A DNA stretch of 64,000 nt from Actinomycetes bacterium (GTDB taxonomy: Bacteria > Actinomycetota > Acidimicrobiia > Acidimicrobiales > RAAP-2), in the NCBI GenBank assembly GCA_021791895.1, contig JAJYVS010000003.1, positions 42,581 through 106,580 of the forward strand, read 5' to 3'. Numbering within the stretch: the first letter of the stretch is position 1; every line of letters begins with the position of its first letter. A program made the translations under genes and the position numbers. Below, piece after piece: positions 19,641 through 29,681 of the stretch. The notes under the pieces were generated by a model. That model did no database searches. It was given only the letters and a program-made list of their open reading frames with translations, and was not told the origin of the DNA.

Positions 19641-20957
19641 TCACACGGTGGGCGGATCGGTCTGCTTCATGGCTGAAACCCAATCTCCATGCTCGAGCAA
19701 CAGGGCATCGACGAGCTCGGTGATCTGATCGAGGTCAAGTTCAGCCGCGGTGTGCGGGTCCATCATCGCTGCGTGGTACACGTGGTCAAGTCGACCGGTG
19801 AGCGCAGCTTCTACGGTCAGCTCCTGGACGTTGACATTGCTCATGATGACCGCGGCGAGCTGCGGTGGCAGGGGCCCGATTCGGGTTGGCTGCACGCCGT
19901 TTCCGTCAACGAGACAAGGGACTTCGACCGTGCACCCCTCGGGGAGGTTGTCGATCAACCCTTCGTTCGCGACATTGCCGTAGACGACCCTGGGCTTCCC
20001 CGTTTCGATACTACGAATGATCGTCGCCGCATACTCGAAGCTCTTGCGGACCTCAACGGGCGCGTCTCCTTCCAATCGCGCCCTTTCGGCCTCCCAGCCG
20101 GCAATTTGGGCCAAACAACGGCGCGGGTATTCATCGAGGGGAATGTTGAACCGTTCGATCAGGTCGGGACGATCTCGCTTGATGAACCATGGCACGTACT
20201 CGGAGAAGTGCTCGCTCGACTCGGTCACGAAGTAGCCGAGTCGGAGGAGCATCTCATAGCGGATCCTGTTGTGAGGGGGAACTCGGTCCGACTCGGCGAA
20301 CTCCCGGAGCCTGGGATAGAGATCTTGACCATCGAGCTGAAAGGTCAGGTAGAACGCCATGTGGTTGATTCCCGCTGCGACGTAGTTGATGTCTTCGTAT
20401 GCGAGGCCGAGGTCTCTCGACAATTCGTAGGCGGTCCCCTGGACGCTATGACACAGGCCAACGCTGCGGATGCGAGTGGCACGGTTGACGGCTCTGCAGT
20501 TCATGGCCATCGGGTTCGAGTAGTTGAGCAACCAGACGTCTGGACACAGGTCTTCCATATCCGAACACATTGAGAGAATCACGGGGATGGTCCGGAGGCC
20601 ACGCATGACTCCTCCGATCCCAAGGGTGTCGCCGATGGTCTGCCGGAGGCCATAGCGCTTGGGAACCTCGAAGTCCGTAACCGTGCACGGCTCGTAGCCT
20701 CCAACCTGAATCATGTTCACGGCGTAGTCAGCACCTTCAAGCGCGGCGCGTCTGTCCCCAGAGGAGCTGATCTTGGCCGGCGCGTGCAGGGCGTCCGCCA
20801 GTCGGCGGGCCACTAGTTCGGAGGTCTCGAGTCTCCCGGGGTCGATGTCGTGAAGCACGATCTCAGAGTCGGCCAACTCTTCATAGCTGAGGATGTCACC
20901 AAGTAAGTTGCGCGCAAAGACGGTGCTGCCAGCTCCCAGGAATACGATTCTGGCCAT
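19641..20957 (-). CDS. Glycoside hydrolase family 4 (alpha-galactosidase/glucosidase, NAD-dependent)
   Basis: 438 aa; FLGAGSTVFARNLLGDIL, LHDIDPGRLETSE, NYSNPMAMNC, GLCHSVQGT. Confidence 0.93.
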   Translation of the reverse strand: MARIVFLGAGSTVFARNLLGDILSYEELADSEIVLHDIDPGRLETSELVARRLADALHAPAKISSSGDRRAALEGADYAVNMIQVGGYEPCTVTDFEVPKRYGLRQTIGDTLGIGGVMRGLRTIPVILSMCSDMEDLCPDVWLLNYSNPMAMNCRAVNRATRIRSVGLCHSVQGTAYELSRDLGLAYEDINYVAAGINHMAFYLTFQLDGQDLYPRLREFAESDRVPPHNRIRYEMLLRLGYFVTESSEHFSEYVPWFIKRDRPDLIERFNIPLDEYPRRCLAQIAGWEAERARLEGDAPVEVRKSFEYAATIIRSIETGKPRVVYGNVANEGLIDNLPEGCTVEVPCLVDGNGVQPTRIGPLPPQLAAVIMSNVNVQELTVEAALTGRLDHVYHAAMMDPHTAAELDLDQITELVDALLLEHGDWVSAMKQTDPPTV

Positions 20958-21046
20958 GCAGGCACTCTATCTACGGCTGTGGGAACTGAACCCACGCCGA
21001 GGTTTCGAGGGCACTACCAAGAGGGCTGGCACGTCGCTGGTTGGAA

Positions 21047-22273
21047 TCAGCGGGCGTCGAGACAGCGGTGGACGGCCGCGACGAGGGACTGAGCCCGGGG
21101 GTCCGGCGTCATGAAGGACGCCAGGTTCCACATCTTGTTCATCGTGTAACCGAAGCCGATTCCCCGCTCGGGGTCGGCGTAGCCCAGTGACCCGCCAGCT
21201 CCGGCATGACCGAAGGACGCGGGACCGCGGTTGTCGGGCTGCCCTGGTACGGGGAGCATGAATCCCATCGAACGGCGGGTCTCGACCACCAAGACGGCGT
21301 CAGGGCCACGGACCTGTTCGCTGGCGGCCCTCCGCACCGCCTCTGGACTGATCAGCCGTATCCCGTCGAGCTCCCCCCCTCTGGCGAGGGTGCCGTACAT
21401 CCGAGCGAGAGAGCGAGCGTTGGTGTGCCCATTCGCTGCCGGGAGCTGCGCGACCCGCCACTCTGGGCTGTTGTTGTGGGCTGCGTGGGGAACGGAGGCG
21501 AGGCCAAGTGATCGGGAGGCCAACGAGCCAGGTGTCATCATCGCCTGCATCCGTTCCCGCATCGCCTTAGCCTCGGGCGTCTCGTTGGCCGGCGGCTCCG
21601 CGGCCAATGGTGAAATTCCGGGGAGCTCGCTCACCAGATCCGCCACCCGATGATGTTCCGAAGGGGGAGTTCCGACGTACATGTCGAGGCCGAGAGGCTC
21701 GACAACCGCCTGGGCAAGAAAGTCCCCGAATTGGTCCACACCAGCGGCTCGCCTCACCACCTCGCCAACCAGCCAACCGAAGGTGACGGCGTGGTAGCCC
21801 TGCTTGGAGCCGGGTTCCCACACAGGTGCCTGACGTTCCAGTGCCCCGACCATGCGTCCCCAGTCGAGAGCACCACCAGGGGGCAAGTCCTCGTCGACGA
21901 CCGGAAGTCCGGCTTCGTGGGTGAGCAGCTGGCGAACAGGAATTGACGACTTGCCAGCGGCCCCGAACTCTGGCCAGTACTCCGTCACCGGCGCTTCGAG
22001 ATCGACTTTCCCCTGGTCAGCCAGAATGTGCGCGCACAGGGCAGTCATTCCCTTGGTGGTCGAGTACACGTTGACCAGGGTGTCCCGCGACCACGGACGC
22101 GTATGCTCTCGGTCGGCCCACCCGGCCCACAGGTCGACCACTGGGTCCCCGTCTATGGAGAGTGCGAAGGCCGCTCCCACTTCACCGTGCTCGCGGAAGT
22201 TGGTCTCGAAGGCCTCATGGACCGGCTCGAAGCCAGCGGGGCAGGTACCGTGGATTTCGGGAATGTCAGTCAC
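21047..22273 (-). CDS. Serine hydrolase / beta-lactamase-fold esterase (class C-like)
   Basis: VNVYSTTKGMTALCAHI (SxxK), LLTHEAGLP, HAGAGGSLGYADPERGIGFGYTMN; start chosen inside ORF 21047..22501. Confidence 0.85.
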   Translation of the reverse strand: MTDIPEIHGTCPAGFEPVHEAFETNFREHGEVGAAFALSIDGDPVVDLWAGWADREHTRPWSRDTLVNVYSTTKGMTALCAHILADQGKVDLEAPVTEYWPEFGAAGKSSIPVRQLLTHEAGLPVVDEDLPPGGALDWGRMVGALERQAPVWEPGSKQGYHAVTFGWLVGEVVRRAAGVDQFGDFLAQAVVEPLGLDMYVGTPPSEHHRVADLVSELPGISPLAAEPPANETPEAKAMRERMQAMMTPGSLASRSLGLASVPHAAHNNSPEWRVAQLPAANGHTNARSLARMYGTLARGGELDGIRLISPEAVRRAASEQVRGPDAVLVVETRRSMGFMLPVPGQPDNRGPASFGHAGAGGSLGYADPERGIGFGYTMNKMWNLASFMTPDPRAQSLVAAVHRCLDAR

Positions 22274-22507
22274 CCCCGTATTTTCCGTCAGGAGGGTCCG
22301 GCGCGTCGAACGCGGGCCCATCGACCAGTTGGAGGTGAGATCTCCTCCTGCTGGAGACGGAGCCACGATCCGTTCACTCCGTGGGTTGTGCGCGGGAAGA
22401 TGATCCGGTACCGGCGTGACCCTCGCGCTTCTCCCTAAAAGCCTTCCGGGACGTTCACCACTCTTCGACAGGACCAGACAGGAGATTCCCAGTCTGCTCA
22501 CCGGGGT

Positions 22508-23721
22508 ATGGGAGCTGACGCCATCAGCGCTGAGAAAGACTGGTTGTTCATGGCCAGCCGCGACACCGAAGGTGATCAGCGAGTGGCTTCCGACGGAGAC
22601 CAGGATGGGGGACCGCTCGGCACCGGCGCGTTGTTGTCAATCGGGGTGGGCGGCATGGTGGGTGGCGGCATCTGCGCGGTCATGGGTCTCACCATCAATC
22701 TCACTCACGACGCTGCTCCGATCGCGTTCGACGTAGCCGGGTTGGTTGCGATCCTCGCTGCTGTCTCTTATGTTCGCCTCGCACTCCGTTTCCCCCCAGT
22801 GTCGGTGGCACCGTATGAGTTCCTCAATCGCGCCTTCGGCTCCGGCATGCTCACAGGCGACCTGAGCGTCCTTCTCTGCCTGAGCTACGTGATTCTTTTG
22901 AGTCGCGCTCAGTGGTCACTGGTCGTCGATCCGCCCCAGCCGCTGGGTGGGGCCGGTCCATCTGGTTGCGGGGGCCATGGTGATCTTTCTCAATGGCGAG
23001 GGATTTGAGCTGATCGCGAACGCCGCACTGCAAGGTCGCGCGCCAAAGCGGTCACTTCCCGTTGCCTACTTCGGTGGCACGGGGGTCGTCATGCTCCTCT
23101 ATGTGACGATTGCCGCGGTCACGCTCGCACACCTCGCACCAGCCACTCTCGCCGCCCACAGTGTCGCGGCACTCTCCTACGCGGCGAAGGCTATGACCGG
23201 TTACGCCGGCTTAACTGTGATCGCCGTCGCCGCGCTTGCTGCCACTTCTTCGGCCATCAACGCCACCTACTACGGCTCGGGTCGATTCACCTATCTCATT
23301 GCCAAACACGGAGAGTTATCCGCAACCAGCCACTTGAGGGCATGATCCTCTTCGCGGTGCTCTCGCAGATCCTCGTCAACGTCGTATCGCTCGATGCCAT
23401 CGCAACGATGGGAAAGGTGGGCTTTGTCATCGTGTTTGCCGCCGTCAATCTCGCTGCCTTCCGCCTTGTCGATCAGACCAGAGGGGGCCGGTTGCTGCCT
23501 GCGCGCTCGTCATGGTTTCATGCACCGGCGCGTTCATCATGCTGGTCGACCAAACTCTCGCGACAGCAAGGACTCGCTGGCAGGGGGTCCTCATAGCCGG
23601 TGTGGTCGCGCTGTCATGGGCGATCGAGGCCGGATATCGGTCGGCCACCGGACGGCAGATGCACATGGGGCATCATCCACTCGGGAGAGCGTCTGGGATC
23701 AAACACGGCCGAGCCGAGTGA
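22508..23721 (+). pseudogene. Degraded APC-family amino acid permease
   Basis: Three consecutive frames carry successive permease segments: GVGGMVGGGICAVMGLT... (22508..23008), GAMVIFLNGEGFELIANAALQG... (22947..23345), ILFAVLSQILVNVVSLDAIATMGKVGFVIVFAAVNLAAFRLVD (23342..), then MLVDQTLATARTRWQGVLIAGVV (23512..); central TM segments absent. Confidence 0.85.
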
Positions 23722-23747
23722 GCTAGTAGGGAAGTTGCCGCTCCGGG

Positions 23748-24512
23748 TCAGCCGCGGACGACGTGAGCACCTCGAAGGAGGGAGATTGCCGAGACGCGTG
23801 CTCCTTGGTCGCTCAGCACAACCAGTAGGAGCGCATGGCACGTGTCGCCGTTCTCCTCTCGCAGCTCGGCGCCGAGATTGACGCCGAACTGGCCGACCTG
23901 CAAATCCACTGCTTCGCCGGTGGCGGTGCCGACCCCCCCGAGATGATCCACGACCTCGTTGGCCGTGGTGGCCACGGTGATCCGTCCAACCCCGATGAGA
24001 TTGAACGGGAGCCGAACGACCTGCTCGAGCTCTTCGGCATCACTCCGGGCCATCGCCTCCCGCAGTCGGCGCCACGCTGCCTTCGCACGGCCGACGGCCG
24101 TGTTCGGATCATCAGGCAAAGCCGAGTCGACCCCGAATCGGGCTTGGATCCCCCATCGGCCGTCGACCTGGGTGATCACGTAAGAAACGTTGTTGGGCAG
24201 GATGCGCTCACCGGCAGCGTTGTAGCGGCACCATTGCGCCGAGGCATGGATCTGTACCGGTGAAACGGCAAGAATCTGTTTCTGGTCCCAAGCGGAGTGG
24301 TGCCACCCCATCGCATCGGCGGCGTCATAGTTCACCGCCTCTGCGTAACTCCGCTCACTTGGAGCGACTGCCGCAGTGGGCTGCCGTGGCGAGACACGTA
24401 CGTGCGGGTACGAGAGGCTGGCCGCCCAGGATGCGGCATCGCGGGAGTTGAATGTCTCGATAAACCGGTCGAGGGCCGCGTCCCCGACTGTACGGAGCGC
24501 AACTTCGTTCAC
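23748..24512 (-). CDS. Hypothetical protein (SnoaL/NTF2-like)
   Basis: 254 aa; DRFIETFNSRDAASWAASLSYPHVRVS, WGIQARFG typical of NTF2-like folds. Confidence 0.6.
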   Translation of the reverse strand: MNEVALRTVGDAALDRFIETFNSRDAASWAASLSYPHVRVSPRQPTAAVAPSERSYAEAVNYDAADAMGWHHSAWDQKQILAVSPVQIHASAQWCRYNAAGERILPNNVSYVITQVDGRWGIQARFGVDSALPDDPNTAVGRAKAAWRRLREAMARSDAEELEQVVRLPFNLIGVGRITVATTANEVVDHLGGVGTATGEAVDLQVGQFGVNLGAELREENGDTCHALLLVVLSDQGARVSAISLLRGAHVVRG

Positions 24513-24557
24513 GAATTTGCCGATCGCTCTCTCGTTGGGGTCAGGACACGCCGCGAT

Positions 24558-24725
24558 TCAGGTGTGACCAGCTTCGATCGAAGAGACCCCTGTCAGTCGC
24601 TGGGCGCGCTGAGCGTCCCGAGCCATCTCGACGACGGCCTGCTCCTGCTCCTCTTCGGACAGATCCTCGAATCGTTCCGGAAACCGGATGAAGAACCTCT
24701 TCTGGGACTGGTCCTCGTCATTCAC
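24558..24725 (-). CDS. Small hypothetical protein (55 aa), below the ORF-track size cutoff
   Basis: GTG start; translates VNDEDQSQKRFFIRFPERFEDLSEEEQEQAVVEMARDAQRAQRLTGVSSIEAGHT. Confidence 0.4.
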   Translation of the reverse strand: MNDEDQSQKRFFIRFPERFEDLSEEEQEQAVVEMARDAQRAQRLTGVSSIEAGHT

Positions 24726-24802
24726 GTTCCAACGCTACTCGGCGGTCAGTCGAGGTCGACCGCACTCCAGTCCCTTGCCTCTTTCCCTCGCACTGAGGGA
24801 CA

Positions 24803-25245
24803 TCATCGCCGTCCGCGCGCTGGCCGCAGCTCAGGCCCGGTCCCAGCTCCTGGGCGCTCGCCATCCAGGGTCTTCGCGGCGGGGGTGGTGTCGAACGGTT
24901 CCGGTCCGCAGAGCGTCAGTCGGTGGTGTCCCTTGATGTCGGCAGTGAGAGCAAGCAGGGTGGCCGTGGCCACGTCGTCAACATGGACGAACGCGCCGAA
25001 CTCCGAGGTCTGTGGCGAGAATAGGGCGATGGCTGTCGTCATCCACGATCATCACCGGCCTGAACACGATCGTCGGAATCCCGGTACGGGAGGTCCAAGC
25101 CCGGCACATCTCCTCGGCAAGGCGTTTCGACATCCCGTACGGCCGCGAGGCATTGAGCGGGTGGTCGTCATCGATGGGAAGGTAGGCAGGGGATCCTTCG
25201 CCCTCGGCGAAGCCGAACACTTGTGCCGACGAGAAGTAGCCCACC
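24803..25245 (-). pseudogene. NAD-dependent epimerase/dehydratase remnant (N-terminus missing, frameshifted)
   Basis: GYFSSAQVFGF...RPYGMSKRLAEEMC then a frame change to SEFGAFVHVDDVATATLLALTA...; homology starts mid-protein. Confidence 0.75.
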
Positions 25246-25644
25246 TTTGATGCCACCACCCAGGCTCGGCTGCACCAGGTCTCGCCCTCGTTCGTGGTCG
25301 AGAACCTCGTCGCCACCGCCGAGTACTACCAAGAGGTGCTCGGCTTCCAGTTCGACACCTTCTATGGCAACCCGCCAAGCTTCGTCATCCTCAGCCGAAA
25401 TGGCGTGAACGTCATGTTGAAGCAGCTCACCGGCGCATGTCGCCAGACCTGTGATGACGGACCCCCGGACTTCCTGGACGCGTACTTCTGGGTGGACGAC
25501 CTCGGCGCCTTGGCTGCAGAGTTTCGCCATCGAGGTGCAGACATCGTCGTCGAACCCGCCAACCGCGAGATCTACCACGGGCGTGACTTGTACGTGCGGG
25601 ACCTTGACGGACGAATTCTCTGCTTTGGTCAGCTCCTCCAGTGA
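25246..25644 (+). pseudogene. VOC (glyoxalase-like) protein, apparently lacking its native start
   Basis: In-frame LHQVSPSFVVENLVATAEYYQEVLGFQF...LYVRDLDGRILCFGQLL; stop TAG at 25237 in frame upstream and first usable start (GTG 25294) lies inside the first beta strand. Confidence 0.6.
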
Positions 25645-25924
25645 AGGAACGATCGGTTGGGAAGCTGATGCTAGATACCTCGGACCCTCCTACAGGAGAG
25701 AGCGGCGCTCTTCGGGCCGGCGTTTGGTCGTTCTGAGTGTGGTGACGGAGTCAGGACGACTTGTCTCACTCGCCGAGATGTCGAAACAGAACCGACGCCA
25801 CTCTGTGTAGCTGGCGTTACCCGCGCGCCCGGTCGTGACCAGCGGGAGGACGTCGACGCTGGGACCTGTCTCCGACCGTGTGCCGTGGATTGGGCGGTTG
25901 GGGGCCACGAGGCATAATCCCGAC

Positions 25925-26677
25925 ATGTCAGGTGCATTCTTCGAGGAGACACGTGCTGGTCTGATCCCGGTGCCTGAGGCCAGGAGCCCGTGGTCGGCTG
26001 ACATGCTCCACGGGCGGCTTCTGGCCGGCCTGGCGGCGCGGGAGATCGAGCGGGAGACCACGAGCGACTACCGTCTCGTCCGGTTGACCCTGGACATGTT
26101 CCGGTTCCCGCCGATGCAGGCGCTCCAAGTGACCAGCACCCTCGCGCGGAACGGTCGGCGGGTGCGGGCGGTCGATGTCTCGATCACCTGTGTCGGCAAC
26201 GAGGTGGCCAGAGCATCCTCAGTCGCCCTGCGAACGAGCGCCCATCCTGCGGGCGAGCTATGGAGCGCGCCAGAGTGGGACGTTCCCCACCCCGACATGA
26301 TCATTCCTCCTCGGGCGGCTTCCGCCGGGTGGGAGCTCCGGCCCGTCACACCTGACGTCTTCTCGTCGTCCGGTCGAAAGCAGGTCTGGATGAGGGACAA
26401 CTGGCAGCTGGTGTCCGGTGAGGACCTGACCGGCAACGTCCGGGTCGCCCTGGCCGCTGACCTTCCCAATCCCCTCGCCAACGCCGGGACCGCTGGGCTC
26501 CAGTTCATCAACGCCGACCTGACGCTCACTATCCGCCGTCCGCCGGCGTCCGAGTGGATCGGCGTAGAGGTTGCCAATCATCTCGGCGAGGATGGAGTCG
26601 CCATCGGCTTGTGCACCATGTACGACGTTGTGGGGGCCGTCGGATGGTCCTCGGTGGTCGCGGTTGCAAACGAGTAG
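25925..26677 (+). CDS. Acyl-CoA thioesterase-like (double hot-dog, TesB-like) protein
   Basis: SADMLHGRLLAGLAAREIERE...LTLDMFRFPPMQALQVTSTLARNGRRVRAVDVSITC; start at MSGAFFEE. Confidence 0.75.
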   Translation: MSGAFFEETRAGLIPVPEARSPWSADMLHGRLLAGLAAREIERETTSDYRLVRLTLDMFRFPPMQALQVTSTLARNGRRVRAVDVSITCVGNEVARASSVALRTSAHPAGELWSAPEWDVPHPDMIIPPRAASAGWELRPVTPDVFSSSGRKQVWMRDNWQLVSGEDLTGNVRVALAADLPNPLANAGTAGLQFINADLTLTIRRPPASEWIGVEVANHLGEDGVAIGLCTMYDVVGAVGWSSVVAVANE

Positions 26678-26875
26678 CGCCCGTACGGATGACGCGCCGC
26701 GTGAGAAGGGACCCGGCGGGGTGCGTCCGGGAGGACAGGGCTCCGAACACTCTGGCGCGAGGCGTCCATGAAACCCAGCAGATGAGGGGGCGCCCCTTCG
26801 GACCGGGCTCGCCTTCAATCGATCGGAATCCCGCCTCACACCCGAGCGCGCTCGTCGGCGCACACAGATTTCCCA

Positions 26876-26905
26876 CAACTGATCACCAGTTGGTATGATA
26901 AATCG
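26876..26905 (+). promoter_or_regulatory. Probable leaderless promoter and palindromic operator of the TA module
   Basis: CAACTG-ATCAC-CAGTTG palindrome (26876-26892), immediately followed by TATGAT (26894-26899) and ATG at 26906. Confidence 0.55.
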
Positions 26906-27151
26906 ATGAGTGGGACATACACTGTGACGATGGGAGATCGGGGTCGACTGGTGATCCCTTCCGAGCTCAGGGAACGGTTCGGGCTGAAGGAAGGTTCTCC
27001 TCTCGTTCTCCTGGAGACTCCGGGAGGGTTGGTGCTGCTCACCCGCAGCCAACTTCAGGAGCGCGTGAGGGCGGATCTCGCGGGCCTGGACCTCGTCGGG
27101 GAGCTGCTCGCCGAGCGTCGGGCTGAAGCTGCTGCGGACGATGCGGCGTGA
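26906..27151 (+). CDS. AbrB/MazE/SpoVT-domain antitoxin (VapB-like)
   Basis: 81 aa; YTVTMGDRGRLVIPSELRERFGLKEGSPLVL. Confidence 0.9.
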   Translation: MSGTYTVTMGDRGRLVIPSELRERFGLKEGSPLVLLETPGGLVLLTRSQLQERVRADLAGLDLVGELLAERRAEAAADDAA

Positions 27152-27513
27152 CGGTGTTTGACGCCTCCGCTCTCCTTGCGTTTCTCCTGGGTGAAGATGG
27201 AGCGGCGATGGTAGAGGCAGCTCTTGAGTCGGGTGGAGCATGTGGTGCAGCGAACTGGTCCGAGATTGCCCAAAAGATCAGAGCGCACGGCCGCAACTGG
27301 GATCTGTCGCGCTCGCTCTTGACCGTCTATGGCCTGGAAATCGAGCCGGTCACCGTGTCGGACGCCGAGTGGGCAGCATCGCGCTGGATCCGACATGAAG
27401 GCCTCTCGCTCGCCGACCGCCTATGTCTCGCTCTGGCAGATCGCTTGGAGACAGATGTCTTGACGGCGGACGGCACCTGGGGGACTGATGGGCGGATCCA
27501 TCAGATCCGTTGA
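27148..27513 (+). CDS. PIN-domain ribonuclease toxin (VapC-like)
   Basis: 121 aa; VFDASALLAFLLGE, LSLADRLCLALADRL, VLTADGTW acidic PIN residues; GTGA overlap with antitoxin. Confidence 0.9.
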   Translation: MTVFDASALLAFLLGEDGAAMVEAALESGGACGAANWSEIAQKIRAHGRNWDLSRSLLTVYGLEIEPVTVSDAEWAASRWIRHEGLSLADRLCLALADRLETDVLTADGTWGTDGRIHQIR

Positions 27514-27685
27514 GATTTGGAAACGCCGTCGGGCGGTGCCGACAAGCCCTTGAATCGCCGTACGAGGTCTCAAGACCGCAGAAGGCGTTCCCTGCCCGGC
27601 TCCCTCTGAGGCTGACGTCCGGTAACGGGATACTCCGCACGCCGCGCGTTTGGGTCAGTCAGTGGGCTGCCATCGACGCTTCATC

Positions 27686-28034
27686 TCAGAGGTGGAGCAG
27701 GTGGCCATCGGGGTCAGCCACTACCGCGCCGTAGCCCCAGAACTGGGCTCCGGGCGCAGCGACCATTTTGGCGCCCAGAGCCACCGCCTGGACGAAGGCC
27801 CGCTCGATATCATCCACCTGAAGGGCGTAGGTGGCCTGGCCGCTCTGGACCGGCCTCGTCCTGATGAGCGGTGACGCCGAGGCCGACTGCTCCGCCGTCT
27901 GGTAGCGCAAACTCCACCTCGAACCCGAACGCTGCAACCCACCAATCGCGCGAGCGCCTCCAGTCGCTGACCGGAAGGCTCAGGAGGTCGAGCTTCACCG
28001 TGGCGTCCCTCTCGACGAGCCGGGATCGTACCAA
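27686..28034 (-). pseudogene. VOC (glyoxalase-like) protein split by a frameshift
   Basis: VKLDLLSLPVSDWRRSRDWWVAAFGFEVEF in one frame, ATYALQVDDIERAFVQAVALGAKMVAAPGAQFWGYGAVVADPDGHLLHL in the next. Confidence 0.7.
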
Positions 28035-28253
28035 CTCTGCTCCTTGGCCTTCATTTCCCTGACGCTTCTCTTTGATCGTCTTGCCGGCCCCTTCGATGAC
28101 GAAGCGTGCTCGCCGGTGTCGGAGGCACTAAAGCAGCCGCCCACTTATCCGGCAGCGACCGTGGACGTGTCGTCTGGTTCGAGCGGTTGTTCTCATTCGA
28201 TGGGAGCGCCTCGGTGCGTACGTCAAGGGACGCTTCCGCGACCACACGCGCAA

Positions 28254-29420
28254 TCACCGGTGCCCCAGAGGTCGGCGGTCCAGCGCGGGCGCGTCAATGC
28301 CAGCGCCGAGGCGGAGCTGGCGCACCGCCTGTCGGTAGGAGTTGATCGGGCTCTCCTCGCAATACCCGAAGCCGTTCTGAATGCAGAACGCGCGGACGAG
28401 GGGCTGGGCCCGGGCAAGATTGGGCCGGGGAATGGCCGGGAAGAGGTGGTGCTCGATCTGGTAATTGAGGCCGCCGAAGACGAAGGTGGTCAACCACCCG
28501 CCGGTGAGGTTGCGAGCGGTGACGACTTGGCGTCGGGCGAAACTCGTCTCGCAGTCCCGATCGACGAGCGGCATGCCCTTGTGGTTGGGGGCGAAGCTGC
28601 ACCCGAGGTAGAGCGAAAAGACTGCCTGGTGAGCCGCCAAGAACGCGATGCCCTGAAGCGGTGAGAGCACCCAGAAGATGGCGGTCAGGTAGAGCGCGAC
28701 GTGCGCCACGAGCAAGAGTCGCTCCGCAACAGCATCGCGATCACGCCGGCGAGCGAGGTCCTGGATGCCGGCAACGTAGAGGCCGGTGCTGCGCAGCAGC
28801 ATGAGGGGGAAGAAGAGCTCGGCCTGCCGACGTGCCATCCACCCCCAGAGGCGCCGCGGATGATTCCCTCGCTCACTTTCCCTCGGGGCGCGAATCAGCC
28901 CGATCCCGATGTCTGGGTCACGGTCGATCTCGTTGGGGTAGGCGTGGTGGGCATTGTGCTTCGGAACCCACCAACCAAAGCTCAGCCCGATCAATCCGTT
29001 ACCGATGACCAGACCGAGCAGCCGGTTGGCCCGCCGGGAGGCGAAGATCTGCCGGTGGCCGGCGTCGTGGCCAATGAAGCCGAGCTGGGTCGAGAGGAGG
29101 CCGAGCAGCACTGCGACACCGAGCGTGGCCCATGAGGCGCCGAGAGCGAAGAAGGCCGCCCAGGTAGCGGCGAACGCAGCGAGCGTGAGACCGATCACGA
29201 GCGAGTAGCGGCCCAGCCGACGATCAAGGAGCCCCGCGGCCCGGACCTGCGCGGTCAGCGTCGAGAAGTCCGGAGCTCCTCTTGGCATGGTGGCCGTCGC
29301 CACGCGCCCTCCTGTGCGGGATGCGGTGACGTGAGCCACCAGGGATTGGCTGTGAGGGGACGAACGTGCGTCCTCCTTGCTGTGCGATGAAGCTGGGCCG
29401 CGTGCCTTGCCGAGCATCAT
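28254..29420 (-). CDS. Fatty acid desaturase
   Basis: 388 aa; three histidine boxes HDAGH, HNAHH, QIEHHLFP; start may be downstream at MPRGAPDF. Confidence 0.92.
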   Translation of the reverse strand: MMLGKARGPASSHSKEDARSSPHSQSLVAHVTASRTGGRVATATMPRGAPDFSTLTAQVRAAGLLDRRLGRYSLVIGLTLAAFAATWAAFFALGASWATLGVAVLLGLLSTQLGFIGHDAGHRQIFASRRANRLLGLVIGNGLIGLSFGWWVPKHNAHHAYPNEIDRDPDIGIGLIRAPRESERGNHPRRLWGWMARRQAELFFPLMLLRSTGLYVAGIQDLARRRDRDAVAERLLLVAHVALYLTAIFWVLSPLQGIAFLAAHQAVFSLYLGCSFAPNHKGMPLVDRDCETSFARRQVVTARNLTGGWLTTFVFGGLNYQIEHHLFPAIPRPNLARAQPLVRAFCIQNGFGYCEESPINSYRQAVRQLRLGAGIDAPALDRRPLGHR

Positions 29421-29426
29421 GAGGAC

Positions 29427-29630
29427 CTAGAGCACCCGAACGTTCTGTGCCTCGGGCCCCTTGCGGCCCTGAGCGACGTCGAACTCGACCTGCTGGCCTT
29501 CCTCGAGGCTCTTGTACCCGTCTCCCGCCACGTTGGAGTAGTGCACGAAGACGTCCTTCTCCCCGCTGGTCGGGGTGATGAAGCCGAAGCCTCTGTCCCT
29601 GTTGAAGAATTTCACCGTTCCAGTTGGCAT
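29427..29630 (-). CDS. Cold-shock protein (CspA family)
   Basis: 67 aa [32 protein letters not shown]...[26 protein letters not shown]1/RNP2 motifs. Confidence 0.97.
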   Translation of the reverse strand: MPTGTVKFFNRDRGFGFITPTSGEKDVFVHYSNVAGDGYKSLEEGQQVEFDVAQGRKGPEAQNVRVL

Positions 29631-29681
29631 GTTCTCTTCTCTTTCTCTTGTTTGTTGTTGGCTCGATCCACATTGGAGCGA

